IMG/VR virus record: IMGVR_UViG_3300028361_000020
Coordinates: 64,001-101,322 of that record
Length of the DNA stretch: 37,322 bases
Strand: one strand, 5' to 3'
Source of the DNA: a virus
A program made the translations under genes and the position numbers. Below the pieces are notes generated by a model that did no database searches, was not told where the DNA came from, and saw nothing but the letters and a program-made list of their open reading frames with translations. This document shows, piece after piece, positions 19,720 through 27,676 of the stretch. How positions within the stretch are numbered: position 1 is the stretch's first letter; every line of letters starts with the position of its first letter.

Positions 19720-21783
19720 TTACGATATTAAAAGTCTGTCAGTTTCCGTTAATTCTTGCGCTTCTACATACCCTCGGTTCAATGTATAAATTTTATGCTC
19801 AGGTGTGCATTCTATAGTCTTTCCGGAATCTTCGTCAAAGATACTAATAACTTCTGCATCCGGGTTGGTCTTTGCAAATGCTTCAACCTTTTTATACTCT
19901 GTTTTATTATCAAGTATATTGTAAGATTTAACTAACAGATCTTCGTCCTGAACCATTAACGTTCCGATTTCGTCGAGATTAATAATTAATTTTTCATTAT
20001 TGAATATTACTTCAATCTTAGTGTCGCCTGTTAGACATAAGTTACTCTGGCGGATAGGAGCAAACTCCGGAATAAAACTTCCATGGTCGTTTGCATTGTC
20101 AACATTCTGCAGATAGATTCTACCTGTGGACTTGCGCTCTTCCATAAACTTACTGAATAGTTCGCTTGCTTTAACAGTTTTCTTGCGTAGTTTTGTAGTG
20201 CGTTCTGCTTTTTCATATAGTTCGCGGAACTTGTCTTGGTCTGCAAAAAATGCTTCATACAACCCGGGTACGTCGCTGGGTGAGAATAGTGTTATGTTGC
20301 CGCCTGTGATTAATCTTTCGTACATCAGCTTGTTGAACTGTACTCCGTAGTCCATGTGACGGATACGGTTTTCTTCAGTTCCTTTGTTGTTTTTCAACAC
20401 CAGCAATTCTTCTGCTTCTAGATGCCATATTGGATAATAGATAGTAGCGGCGCCGCCGCGTACACCACCTTGACTGTTGTGAGTTAACACCATTGAGTCA
20501 GACATCAACGAACTTGCAAAAAACGTATTGGTGTCTTCCACTGTAATGTCAACGTATCCTGTTGGATTTTGTTGACCGACTGTAATCGAATATAGATATA
20601 CAGTGCCATTTTCTGAAATAATATTGTTGTATTCTGTAAGTTCCTGAGGATACTTTTGTGTTACGACATTGTTGTCTAGAATCATAATTGGATGATTTAT
20701 ACTACAATTTATCACTGTTCCGTTTGTAAATTCCAGCCTAACCTGCTGATCTTCTGTTACCAGCGTATCCCATTTGTTAATAACTTTTCGGTATACAATC
20801 TTGCCGTCTTCGTAGGATTTAATTTTCATTCCAGTAGTAAGATCTGCAATGCGGATTTTTTTTGTTTCTAGCCCGTCTTCGTTAATTATTTCAACAATTG
20901 TATCCGGAGTTAGACAACAACTTTTAACTGCTGACTGGAAATGCTTGTAGAATGGAATGATACCAGTGTGATATGCATCGCCTTTGCGTATTGGCGAGTT
21001 AATGGCGCGGATGTTCCCTGCGCCAATGCCGATGCCTGCTTTTTGACTCACATACTTGACAATCGACGCAGAAGTAGCGCTGATGCTGTCAAGGCTGTCA
21101 TCTGTTTCAATAAGCACACAACTACTGAATTGACGTTGTGGTGTGCGCACACCTGCCATAACTGGCGTAGGAAGACTGATGTCGTGGAGGCTGATTGCGT
21201 CGTAGTATTCTTTAATCCACGTTAATCGAGTTTCTTTTGGATACGACGAGAACAAGGTAGCAGCAATCAATGCATAACACATTTGTGGGGTTTCAAAGAT
21301 TTCTCCAGTGACTCTGTTCTGCACCAAGTACTTGCCTCTAAGCTGCTCCATTGCGACATAAGTTAACTGTTCGTCACGGTCGTGTTTGATAAAACTGTCT
21401 ATTTTATCCCATTCGTCGTTGGTGTAAGTATCTTTTAATTCTGGATCATAGTAGCCGCGGGCGGTGTTCAAGTCCACCAATTTCTTAATATGAAAAGGAT
21501 CAAACCCGCCGTATACTTCTTTTCGCAACCCGTAGTTGATGAGTCTTCCTCCAACATATTGATAGTTTGGCGTTTCTTCTGTGATCAGATCTGCTGCTGC
21601 TTTGATCAATGTTTCTTGTATTTCTTTGCTTTTGATGCCATTGAAAAACTCCAGCTTGCTTTTAATTTCAACTTCGCTTGGACTAACTCCTGTTATGCCT
21701 TCGCATGCGTAAAATGCAACTTTGTGCAACTTTTCGATGTCCAGTGGCTCCAACGAACCACTCCTCTTAGTGACTTGAATCAT
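19720..21783 (-). CDS. nrdA: NrdA piece 1: reductase N-terminal half with mini-intein and split-intein N-half
   Basis: ATG 21783 with AAGGA 6 nt upstream, 687 aa. Residues 1-289 match E. coli NrdA: KRSGSLEPLDIEKLHKVAFY (ATP cone), then TPQRQFSSCVLIE with Cys222, the equivalent of substrate-site Cys225. Residues 290-436 are a contiguous mini-intein after AVKSC. Residues 437-582 resume with SQGGVRGGAA and run to APIRQSNL. Residues 583-687 are an intein N-half starting CLTGDTKIEV and ending at the stop. A late-promoter motif (21827-21834) precedes the gene. The spliced product would lack the catalytic Cys/Glu pair until joined to piece 2. Confidence 0.95.
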   Translation of the reverse strand: MIQVTKRSGSLEPLDIEKLHKVAFYACEGITGVSPSEVEIKSKLEFFNGIKSKEIQETLIKAAADLITEETPNYQYVGGRLINYGLRKEVYGGFDPFHIKKLVDLNTARGYYDPELKDTYTNDEWDKIDSFIKHDRDEQLTYVAMEQLRGKYLVQNRVTGEIFETPQMCYALIAATLFSSYPKETRLTWIKEYYDAISLHDISLPTPVMAGVRTPQRQFSSCVLIETDDSLDSISATSASIVKYVSQKAGIGIGAGNIRAINSPIRKGDAYHTGIIPFYKHFQSAVKSCCLTPDTIVEIINEDGLETKKIRIADLTTGMKIKSYEDGKIVYRKVINKWDTLVTEDQQVRLEFTNGTVINCSINHPIMILDNNVVTQKYPQELTEYNNIISENGTVYLYSITVGQQNPTGYVDITVEDTNTFFASSLMSDSMVLTHNSQGGVRGGAATIYYPIWHLEAEELLVLKNNKGTEENRIRHMDYGVQFNKLMYERLITGGNITLFSPSDVPGLYEAFFADQDKFRELYEKAERTTKLRKKTVKASELFSKFMEERKSTGRIYLQNVDNANDHGSFIPEFAPIRQSNLCLTGDTKIEVIFNNEKLIINLDEIGTLMVQDEDLLVKSYNILDNKTEYKKVEAFAKTNPDAEVISIFDEDSGKTIECTPEHKIYTLNRGYVEAQELTETDRLLIS
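19723..20037 (-). mobile_element. split intein 2, N-terminal half (105 aa)
   Basis: Starts CLTGDTKIEV (block A) and carries KTIECTPEHKIYTLNRGY (block B with TPEH). It follows QSNL of the extein, so the break is exactly before the catalytic cysteine. Resembles, from memory, the NrdA-2 N-half. Confidence 0.92.
20476..20916 (-). mobile_element. contiguous mini-intein 1 (147 aa)
   Basis: Cys290 opens block A (CLTPDTIVEI). Block B has NCSINHPIMIL, and block F/G has GYVDITVEDTNTFFASS and MVLTHN before Ser+1. At 147 residues there is no endonuclease domain. It interrupts AVKSC/SQGGVRGG. Confidence 0.94.
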
Positions 21784-21826
21784 TCTTTTTCCTTTAAATG
21801 TGTACGGTAACTGTAAAACAGCTAGG

Positions 21827-21834
21827 TATTTATT
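21827..21834 (-). promoter_or_regulatory. T4-type late promoter upstream of nrdA
   Basis: AATAAATA on the minus strand, 44 nt before the nrdA piece 1 ATG, inside the end of the 141-aa gene. Confidence 0.5.
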
Positions 21835-22255
21835 GTAGTTTTTGTGGAGTAAATTGTTTTTCAACTGTGATATGCACAGGTATTTGTTGTCTGTCTACTG
21901 CACAATCTGCATGGTAACCAATTACCATGTCGTCAACATACAGTAGATATTTTATCTCCGACTTTGCTCTATCTGCACAGATATATATCTCAAAAACTGA
22001 TTCCGAAAAGCGATTAGTTAACTGCAAAGTGTAGCATATTCCCAGAATAATGGAAAACTCGCAGTATACATTTTCGTAAACCAGTTCCCATGCGTTTGGC
22101 CATAACTTGTCGGCATACGGATCACAAGATATGCCGACCAGCGGTGCAGTATTGTAGAAGTCAACGGCGTCCTGAATAGGATACGCCGATGTCTCCAGCG
22201 TACTTCTAAAAGCTGACCATTCACGAAGACGGTCAACGTAATCTTTTTCAAACAT
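21830..22255 (-). CDS. hypothetical protein downstream of the tailspike, 141 aa
   Basis: MFEKDYVDRLREWSAFRSTL, then TAPLVGISCDPYADKLWPNA and a beta-rich C-terminal half. Its ATG overlaps the tailspike stop by one base, so it may be a tail chaperone or accessory protein, by position only. No motif recognised. Confidence 0.65.
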   Translation of the reverse strand: MFEKDYVDRLREWSAFRSTLETSAYPIQDAVDFYNTAPLVGISCDPYADKLWPNAWELVYENVYCEFSIILGICYTLQLTNRFSESVFEIYICADRAKSEIKYLLYVDDMVIGYHADCAVDRQQIPVHITVEKQFTPQKLQ

Positions 22256-23847
22256 TAATTAGCTTTAACTCTTAAATTGTAAAGGAAACTGTCTGTGTCC
22301 ACAGTCCTGGTGTTCTTGGCCAATAGGTTAACTGTGACTATTGTGTTGTCAACAGTATACCCAGCATCAAAACTCAATGCATTCACTAACAATTCATCCC
22401 CAATGAAGTTGAATTCGTCGTTTATCATAATCTCTGGTGTATCTGCATCAGCAGCACATACAATTTCAATCGTGCCTTCTCTTAACACATTTACGGTGCT
22501 TCCGGTGCGTTCGGTGTAAACATAATCTATAAACATAGTGCCCTCAACAACTGGGAACTGTAATATTTCAGTATCGGTTGGCAAAGTTCCGATGCTGGTT
22601 GTGTTCAAGTAAGCCCCTTTGAAGAAGACTCTACCAGATACCTCTGGCACGTATGAAACACCAGTGTTGGTTGACAAGGCATCGGATCTTTCAAAATAAT
22701 CTCCATCCTCTACATTTGTATGAGAAGAGAAGTCAATGATTGCCACAGCATCTAGTCCTTCGGGTCCGCCAAAGTTGCCAACATTAAAGAACCTGTTTTG
22801 TCTGCTTGTATTGTAATCTCCGTAATCAAGACGTATTGCTTCCTTGTCAATTCTGTCAAAGTAAGAATTTTCAATGGTATTAAACTTTGGCCCAAACTTC
22901 ATAGCAATGGCACCAATGTTGGTATTCTTACCAAATCTAAATGCATTGCTTAATAGATAAAAACTACACAACGAAAAACTGTTGTGCATTGTGTCATAAT
23001 CACTGTACACTCCATAATAGAAACTGTCAATCTCTATATTATCAAATACATTGTTTTGACAAATGACTGTGTTATTTGAAGAATTCAACTCAATTGCACT
23101 GTGAGCGCCATAGATTGATTCAGCAGTGAGGAAGTTTTTGTTTTCAGGAAACACGCCGTTAATGCGTATATTTTTAAATACACTGTGTTTTACAGAATTT
23201 AGTACCATTGCTTTATGATCAACAGAGTTGACTACTAAACTCATTTCGGATATTTCAATGTATCTTGCTTGAGTATTTGAAGTAGGCGACGGTGCATTTG
23301 GATCAGATGGGTCGTAGTGCGTTGTTGTAAATAGATCACAATTATCTGCTAGTATCACGGTCTTGCCTTTGCCTGCGCCTCGGAGTGTGGTATACGGAGG
23401 AATTACAAGAGGTGAAGTAATGGTATAGTTGCCAGCAGGTATCCAAAGTATAACCCTGTTGGATACAGCAGCATTCTTATAAAGCTTATCAATTGCACTT
23501 TGAATGGCAGTTGTTTGATCTGTGCCGTCACCAGTTGCACCGAAATCAAAAATATTTGCCTTGTCATCTAGCTTGCTTTGTAGGCTTCTTGCAAATGGCA
23601 TACCATTCCAAAAATTACTCTGCGGCTTGTAAGTGTATTGCTCTGCTAGTTTAAATATGTCGGTACTTGCGGTAAGTATCCGTGTATTGCCAACAGCCGG
23701 AGCACCTTCGCTAACACTACCATTACCGATATATAGTTCTTGTGTATCGATTGCCCACCCAATTTCACCTGACGCAAGTTGTGGCAATGCTATACCCTCT
23801 GCTCTTCCGCGTCTGTGCTGAATCTTTGAGATCTGAATTATTGCCAT
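22255..23847 (-). CDS. tailspike / receptor-binding protein with pectate-lyase-like beta-helix
   Basis: 530 aa. The N-terminus (HRRGRAEGIALPQLASGEIG, then WAIDTQELYIGNG) is the virion-attachment motif common in marine T4-like tail proteins. NIFDFGATGDGTDQTTAIQS (about residues 98-117) is the start of a pectate-lyase-type right-handed beta-helix. It is followed by many short repeats rich in N, I and S up to about residue 400 and a beta-rich C-terminal domain. Such proteins bind or cut surface polysaccharide. Its own late promoter is 26 nt upstream and AGGAG lies before the start. Confidence 0.85.
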   Translation of the reverse strand: MAIIQISKIQHRRGRAEGIALPQLASGEIGWAIDTQELYIGNGSVSEGAPAVGNTRILTASTDIFKLAEQYTYKPQSNFWNGMPFARSLQSKLDDKANIFDFGATGDGTDQTTAIQSAIDKLYKNAAVSNRVILWIPAGNYTITSPLVIPPYTTLRGAGKGKTVILADNCDLFTTTHYDPSDPNAPSPTSNTQARYIEISEMSLVVNSVDHKAMVLNSVKHSVFKNIRINGVFPENKNFLTAESIYGAHSAIELNSSNNTVICQNNVFDNIEIDSFYYGVYSDYDTMHNSFSLCSFYLLSNAFRFGKNTNIGAIAMKFGPKFNTIENSYFDRIDKEAIRLDYGDYNTSRQNRFFNVGNFGGPEGLDAVAIIDFSSHTNVEDGDYFERSDALSTNTGVSYVPEVSGRVFFKGAYLNTTSIGTLPTDTEILQFPVVEGTMFIDYVYTERTGSTVNVLREGTIEIVCAADADTPEIMINDEFNFIGDELLVNALSFDAGYTVDNTIVTVNLLAKNTRTVDTDSFLYNLRVKAN

Positions 23848-23872
23848 TATGTTGCTCCTAGCTTACTAGAAG

Positions 23873-23880
23873 TATTTATC
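23873..23880 (-). promoter_or_regulatory. T4-type late promoter of the tailspike gene
   Basis: GATAAATA, 26 nt before the tailspike ATG, followed by AGGAG as ribosome site. The best late promoter in the window. Confidence 0.75.
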
Positions 23881-23937
23881 GCATTATAGAGCATCATTAA
23901 TTAATCAATCGAAGTCTGTTGATTACTATCTGTTGAA

Positions 23938-23971
23938 GCAATGGTAAATTTAAGCTAATTCTTACCATTGC
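23938..23971. repeat. inverted repeat after the duplicated nuclease fragment
   Basis: GCAATGGTAA and TTACCATTGC, a perfect 10-bp stem with a 14-nt loop. No T-run follows on either strand, so it is not a clear terminator. It lies 34 nt beyond the stop of the fragment at 24005. Confidence 0.6.
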
Positions 23972-24004
23972 AGGGTTCCTTGTTTGTTAAAAATGGTTAG
24001 TGCG

Positions 24005-24223
24005 TTACGTGTTCTCTTCATAATATTGCTGAACCCTCTTCCACCATTCTTGCGACCAATCATCAAACTCATGCGGCCATATATCAAACTGCTGATACTC
24101 CAAGGCGCGCGAGCACATAAAGACATGACCTTCGCGAATATCAGTGTTGTGAACTTCGTTATGTCCAATTGCATAAGCTGTAAGATTTACTTTCTTTTTG
24201 GCATTAATCTTCCTCGAACCCAT
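24005..24223 (-). pseudogene. diverged duplicate of the nuclease C-terminus
   Basis: 72 aa. From about residue 13 it reads LTAYAIGHNEVHNTDIREGH and ALEYQQFDIWPHEFDDW, almost the same as the last 60 residues of the nuclease upstream (GIAHNEVHGTDIREGH, ALEYQQFDVWPDEWEYW). At the DNA level the two copies differ at many positions, so it is not a recent duplication. The first dozen residues lie within the endonuclease gene. It probably is the original 3' end of the nuclease gene (or that of a relative), separated by the homing endonuclease. It could still be translated, but lacks the catalytic part. Confidence 0.8.
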
Positions 24224-25116
24224 CCTTTACTATTCCAATCCTGCAATTCGTCTATTTTTATTTTTTTGTTTTCTTGTCCATTATTAATCCATGCTGTATT
24301 TCTACGAGATTCTTTCATTTGTATGGATTTTTCAACTCCGTAAATTTCTTCGTAAGATTTTCCTTTTGTATCAAGAGTTAACCCTTTATTCCATGAAGAT
24401 TTGCCCTTCATTATGTTTGACATTTTTGCTAATCTCAAATCTGTTTCTTTTGTTTTGCCTGCATTCCATGGAGTTTTTCCTATCATATCAGGGCGAGGCT
24501 TTCCTTTTTTAGACTCTGCGTACTTTGCAACTTTTTCACAAGTTTCTTTTGTTTTGTCTTTATTCCATGCGGTCTTACCTTTTTTCTTTTCATTAGAATT
24601 CTTTCTAATTTCTTTTCCTTTTTCAGAATCATTAAATATTTTTATACCTTTTGAAATTGCTTCACAGCGTTCTTTGCTATAACTTCCTAATTTTTGTCCT
24701 TTTAAATGCGAAGGCTTACCTTTATGTGCCTCGCTTATTTTTATTTTTGTTTCCTCAGTTAGAATGCGTCCGCCTCGGCCGCCCGCGTCGATATTAGTTA
24801 ACCTTCCAGTCTTAATACATCTTCGTCCGTAAAACTCAATTAATTTTCTTTCTTTCTCACATGCTTCATTGTATGTTAAATTTTCATATGGAAATCGATA
24901 TTCTATATCGATTTCTTTTTCAACTAACTGTAATATTACATGTATCTTATACATGTTTAATTTTTTAATATTTTTTATTTGATTGTTTTTGTATTTTATC
25001 GCTTCTCGAATATGATCTTTATATCTAGGCTGTGTGGTTTTCCTGTTGTGTTTCCCGTATCCAACATAGATAGGCTCATTATCAATAGGATTCCATAATT
25101 CGTAAATGTAATACAT
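24187..25116 (-). CDS. GIY-YIG homing endonuclease
   Basis: Start at ATG 25116 (AAGGA upstream), 309 aa; the longer frame would run into the late promoter. MYYIYELWNPIDNEPIYVGY is the GIY-YIG N-terminus. The catalytic arginine and glutamate probably lie in YKDHIREAIKYK and YNEACEKERKLIEFYGRRC. The C-terminal half repeats NUMOD-type DNA-binding units: KISEAHKGKPSHLKGQ, KTAWNKDKTKET, KTPWNAGKTKET and KSSWNKGLTLDTKG. It is a free-standing mobile gene between a nuclease gene and a second copy of its 3' end, with its own late promoter. Its codon usage looks more A-rich than its neighbours. Confidence 0.93.
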   Translation of the reverse strand: MYYIYELWNPIDNEPIYVGYGKHNRKTTQPRYKDHIREAIKYKNNQIKNIKKLNMYKIHVILQLVEKEIDIEYRFPYENLTYNEACEKERKLIEFYGRRCIKTGRLTNIDAGGRGGRILTEETKIKISEAHKGKPSHLKGQKLGSYSKERCEAISKGIKIFNDSEKGKEIRKNSNEKKKGKTAWNKDKTKETCEKVAKYAESKKGKPRPDMIGKTPWNAGKTKETDLRLAKMSNIMKGKSSWNKGLTLDTKGKSYEEIYGVEKSIQMKESRRNTAWINNGQENKKIKIDELQDWNSKGWVRGRLMPKRK

Positions 25117-25154
25117 TTTTTTCCTTTTGCATACGCTGTTGCTCATAACAAAAG

Positions 25155-25162
25155 TATTTATC
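25155..25162 (-). promoter_or_regulatory. T4-type late promoter of the homing endonuclease
   Basis: GATAAATA, 38 nt before the endonuclease ATG and just after the nuclease stop codon. Confidence 0.65.
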
Positions 25163-25164
25163 AA

Positions 25165-25857
25165 TTATGCACAATTCTTATAATAATCGTATACTCTGTC
25201 CCATGCTTTTTTTGACCAGTATTCCCATTCATCCGGCCATACATCAAACTGTTGATATTCGAGAGCACGCGAGCACATAAAGATATGGCCTTCACGAATA
25301 TCGGTACCATGGACTTCATTATGTGCAATACCATAAAGAACAATTTGTAATCGATAGTCTTCTACCCATTCGAGCTTCTTAGGCTTGTTGGTTTGTTTGA
25401 AGTCGATTATCGAAGGGTTGCCTTTGAATGTTCCTACTAGGTCAGTTGTACCTGCATAGACATCAGGAACATATAATGCAACTTCGCTGCCCCATATTTG
25501 ATCTACATGTACCATAGCTTCGTTACGTATAACACATGCCATTTTATGAGCTTGCTGTGCATACGGATTGCTTCCGGCACTTGGCCATTCACCGGTTTCC
25601 ACATAAGTCTCGAGATACTTGTGCATTCTGGTACCAACACCGGCTGCTTCGACGGTAATCTCTTGCGCCTTTTGATGGCCTACTCTCTTGCGCCATTCGT
25701 GCAAGTGTGTCTGATCCTTGGTTGCGCCAAGGATGGTAGTAACACTAGGAACAGGAATGTTACCGGCGCCACTGTAGCGCCGTTTGCCATCTACTTCGAC
25801 TCTTGAAAGTTTTCTATAATCGTACTTGGGTTTAATTAATGTCAACTGTATCTCCAT
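25165..25857 (-). CDS. PD-(D/E)XK exonuclease, MGME1/RecB-like
   Basis: 230 aa. AGVGTRMHKYLETYV (about residues 73-87) is the alpha-helical entry of the fold, with GTRMH as in MGME1/Cas4-type nucleases. GTTDLVGTFKGNPSIIDFKQ (about residues 136-155) gives the Asp and the D-x-K of the active site. The later LQIVLYGIAHNEV is the QxxxY-like helix. Marine T4-like phages usually carry such a nuclease, probably acting in DNA processing or host-DNA breakdown. Its last 60 residues are present again at 24005. Transcribed from a perfect sigma70 promoter 9 nt upstream. Confidence 0.88.
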   Translation of the reverse strand: MEIQLTLIKPKYDYRKLSRVEVDGKRRYSGAGNIPVPSVTTILGATKDQTHLHEWRKRVGHQKAQEITVEAAGVGTRMHKYLETYVETGEWPSAGSNPYAQQAHKMACVIRNEAMVHVDQIWGSEVALYVPDVYAGTTDLVGTFKGNPSIIDFKQTNKPKKLEWVEDYRLQIVLYGIAHNEVHGTDIREGHIFMCSRALEYQQFDVWPDEWEYWSKKAWDRVYDYYKNCA

Positions 25858-25865
25858 TTAACTGT

Positions 25866-25894
25866 ATTATAGCAGTCTAATAGGATAAAGTCAA
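25866..25894 (-). promoter_or_regulatory. sigma70-type promoter of the nuclease gene
   Basis: TTGACT (25889-25894), 17-bp spacer, TATAAT (25866-25871). The transcript start would fall close to the ATG at 25857, so the mRNA may be nearly leaderless. Confidence 0.85.
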
Positions 25895-25897
25895 GTA

Positions 25898-26170
25898 TTA
25901 AAGATCGTTGTCGCTTAAATCGGTTGCATTTCTTGCCATTGTGGCCACAGTGTCGCCTCCGGACTGGTCTGCATCAACTTCGAGGTCGTCAGCTTCGCTG
26001 TCCTTTAATGTTACCTTTTGGTGATCAAAGTCTTTGATGATGTTTTGAATTTTAGGATCACTGTCAAAGGCAGCACGCAAAACTTCGTAGGTGAATTGCT
26101 GACTGCCCATGTTTGCCATATACTTGTTTAACTGCCTAATACTAAATTCCATGAATCCGTTATCTTTCAT
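25898..26170 (-). CDS. hypothetical protein, 84-90 aa
   Basis: Starts at ATG 26170 or, with GGA upstream, at ATG 26152 (MEFSIRQLNKYMANMGSQQF). The C-terminal half is acidic (DSEADDLEVDADQSGG). It follows the 268-aa gene and may be part of the same head-protein unit. No known motif. Confidence 0.6.
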   Translation of the reverse strand: MKDNGFMEFSIRQLNKYMANMGSQQFTYEVLRAAFDSDPKIQNIIKDFDHQKVTLKDSEADDLEVDADQSGGDTVATMARNATDLSDNDL

Positions 26171-26214
26171 TAGACTAAGAACTTGAAAAAGTTTTCTAGT
26201 ATCTATATTTTCAG

Positions 26215-27021
26215 TTACTTTTTTTTTGAAAGAGTGCTTGCTAGTCTACGCGATGCTTCTGATGTAACAGATCGCTTGCGTTCTACTGATTCACGACGCG
26301 GCCTGTCGGCCTGTTCGTCGCCGCCTGCTGCCGCCGCTGACGCTCCAAACTCGTCGCCGGACATGCCATCCATGTTGTCTAGATTTGGATCACCGTCAAC
26401 TGTTGGTTCCATGTCCATGTCGTCCATGCCGTCCATGTCGTCCATGCCGTCGTCTGCTCCCATTGGATTCATTGGATCTGATTCGCCTGTTAGTTGGCTT
26501 ACTCCGCCAATAAGAGCAACTCTAGTAGATTCCATTGCACCATAAAGACTGTCGAGTGCAGGCTTAACTAAATTAGTAAATGATTCAGCAGCTTCTTGGC
26601 CCATTTCGTCGCGTATAGCATCTGCAAGTTCTAGCATAGATTGTGATTGCATTTCAGCAGTGTCTTCCATCCAGCCTGTGAGTTTTTCGACCATTTCTTT
26701 AGAAGCCATTACTAACTCGGCTGTGCTTTCTGCACCTTCGTTAACAGTTGATTCCGCAATGTCATCGATGTCGCCGCGTTCTGAAATAGCAGCGTTGAGC
26801 ACATCCAGCATCATCTTTGATTTTTGATATGTTTCGTTGTGAACAGCATCAAAGCTTTCGTTTGTTTCTACTTGACTTAGCTTGGTGCGTAGTCTATTTC
26901 GAGCATCTTGTAGTTGCCCTAATGAAAAGTTCTCTAGCTGTAGTTTTTCGCCAAATCGTTCTGCAAGGCTTTCGTTCAGCGACTTTGATGTTACTGGTTT
27001 TCCAAATTCTCTAATATTCAT
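26215..27021 (-). CDS. conserved T4-like head-region protein with acidic repeat, 268 aa
   Basis: MNIREFGKPVTSKSLNESLA and LSQVETNESFDAVHNETYQK open a helical protein of a family conserved in marine T4-like phages, as I recall. Residues 185-215 are a low-complexity acidic run (GMDDMDGMDDMDMEP). The C-terminus is basic (RRESVERKRSVTSEASRRLA). Long helices, an acidic linker and a basic tail recall prohead scaffolding or internal proteins, but the exact role is not known to me. A late promoter lies 28 nt upstream. Confidence 0.7.
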   Translation of the reverse strand: MNIREFGKPVTSKSLNESLAERFGEKLQLENFSLGQLQDARNRLRTKLSQVETNESFDAVHNETYQKSKMMLDVLNAAISERGDIDDIAESTVNEGAESTAELVMASKEMVEKLTGWMEDTAEMQSQSMLELADAIRDEMGQEAAESFTNLVKPALDSLYGAMESTRVALIGGVSQLTGESDPMNPMGADDGMDDMDGMDDMDMEPTVDGDPNLDNMDGMSGDEFGASAAAAGGDEQADRPRRESVERKRSVTSEASRRLASTLSKKK

Positions 27022-27048
27022 GTTTATGTTTCCTGGACTTGTTTAATT

Positions 27049-27056
27049 TATTTATC
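27049..27056 (-). promoter_or_regulatory. T4-type late promoter
   Basis: GATAAATA, 28 nt before the 268-aa gene, overlapping the stop codon of the upstream gene. Confidence 0.65.
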
Positions 27057-27483
27057 TAATATCTTTCAAGACATAATCGTCTAGAAGTTCCTTGGTATAG
27101 TCAATTTGATTTTTTGATTCAGCTAGGCGATTTTGAATAGCAGCTTTGCGGCTTTCGTCTGAATTACCACTTAGGATATGTGAATAGAAATGTGCATCAT
27201 TGAAATGCTTTTCTAAAGTAGTATCGTACTCCTTGAGTGTAGTGTAAGGTTCGTTCTTTAAAAATGCTTGTGCAACTGCAACAGCGCCAGTCTTTGAAAA
27301 TGTATTAGTTATTGGCTTGTTTGTTCTAGTATTAAACACTACATACCCGTGTTTCTTACTTGCCCTGATAACGATGTTTTCGATACGTATGGTGTTTCCT
27401 CTTCTGTAAGGAATTACGTATTGAGTAAGATTTTGGTCTATGATTTGTTGAAGATCAGCAACAACTGATTCAAGAGTTTTCAT
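27052..27483 (-). CDS. conserved hypothetical protein, 143 aa
   Basis: ATG 27483, overlapping the upstream gene by 14 nt. MKTLESVVADLQQIIDQNLT, then TIRIENIVIRASKKHGYVVF (beta hairpin) and a helical C-terminus with DDAHFYSH-like residues. The family occurs, as I recall, in marine T4-like phages. No function known. Confidence 0.65.
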   Translation of the reverse strand: MKTLESVVADLQQIIDQNLTQYVIPYRRGNTIRIENIVIRASKKHGYVVFNTRTNKPITNTFSKTGAVAVAQAFLKNEPYTTLKEYDTTLEKHFNDAHFYSHILSGNSDESRKAAIQNRLAESKNQIDYTKELLDDYVLKDIR

Positions 27484-27676
27484 TTTGAATAACCACCACA
27501 TTACCATTGTAATTTACCTTAGAAATAAGACTTTTTCTAATTAAGTTCTCGGCCACAAACTGTTCTCGTTCAGTCAAGTTGTTAAAATAACATGGTTTTG
27601 ACATCCTGTCAAGCAATAGCTTTTCTTCATTGCTCATTTGAATGCGGAACTCGCCTATAAGGTCGTTAATCTTCAT
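27470..27676 (-). CDS. hypothetical protein, 68 aa
   Basis: MKINDLIGEFRIQMSNEEKL opens it; the first ten residues resemble other genes here (see the N-terminal-motif finding). MSKPCYFNNLTEREQFVAEN and NLIRKSLISKVNYNGN follow, perhaps a winged-helix-like fold. Overlaps both neighbours. Confidence 0.65.
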   Translation of the reverse strand: MKINDLIGEFRIQMSNEEKLLLDRMSKPCYFNNLTEREQFVAENLIRKSLISKVNYNGNVVVIQNENS

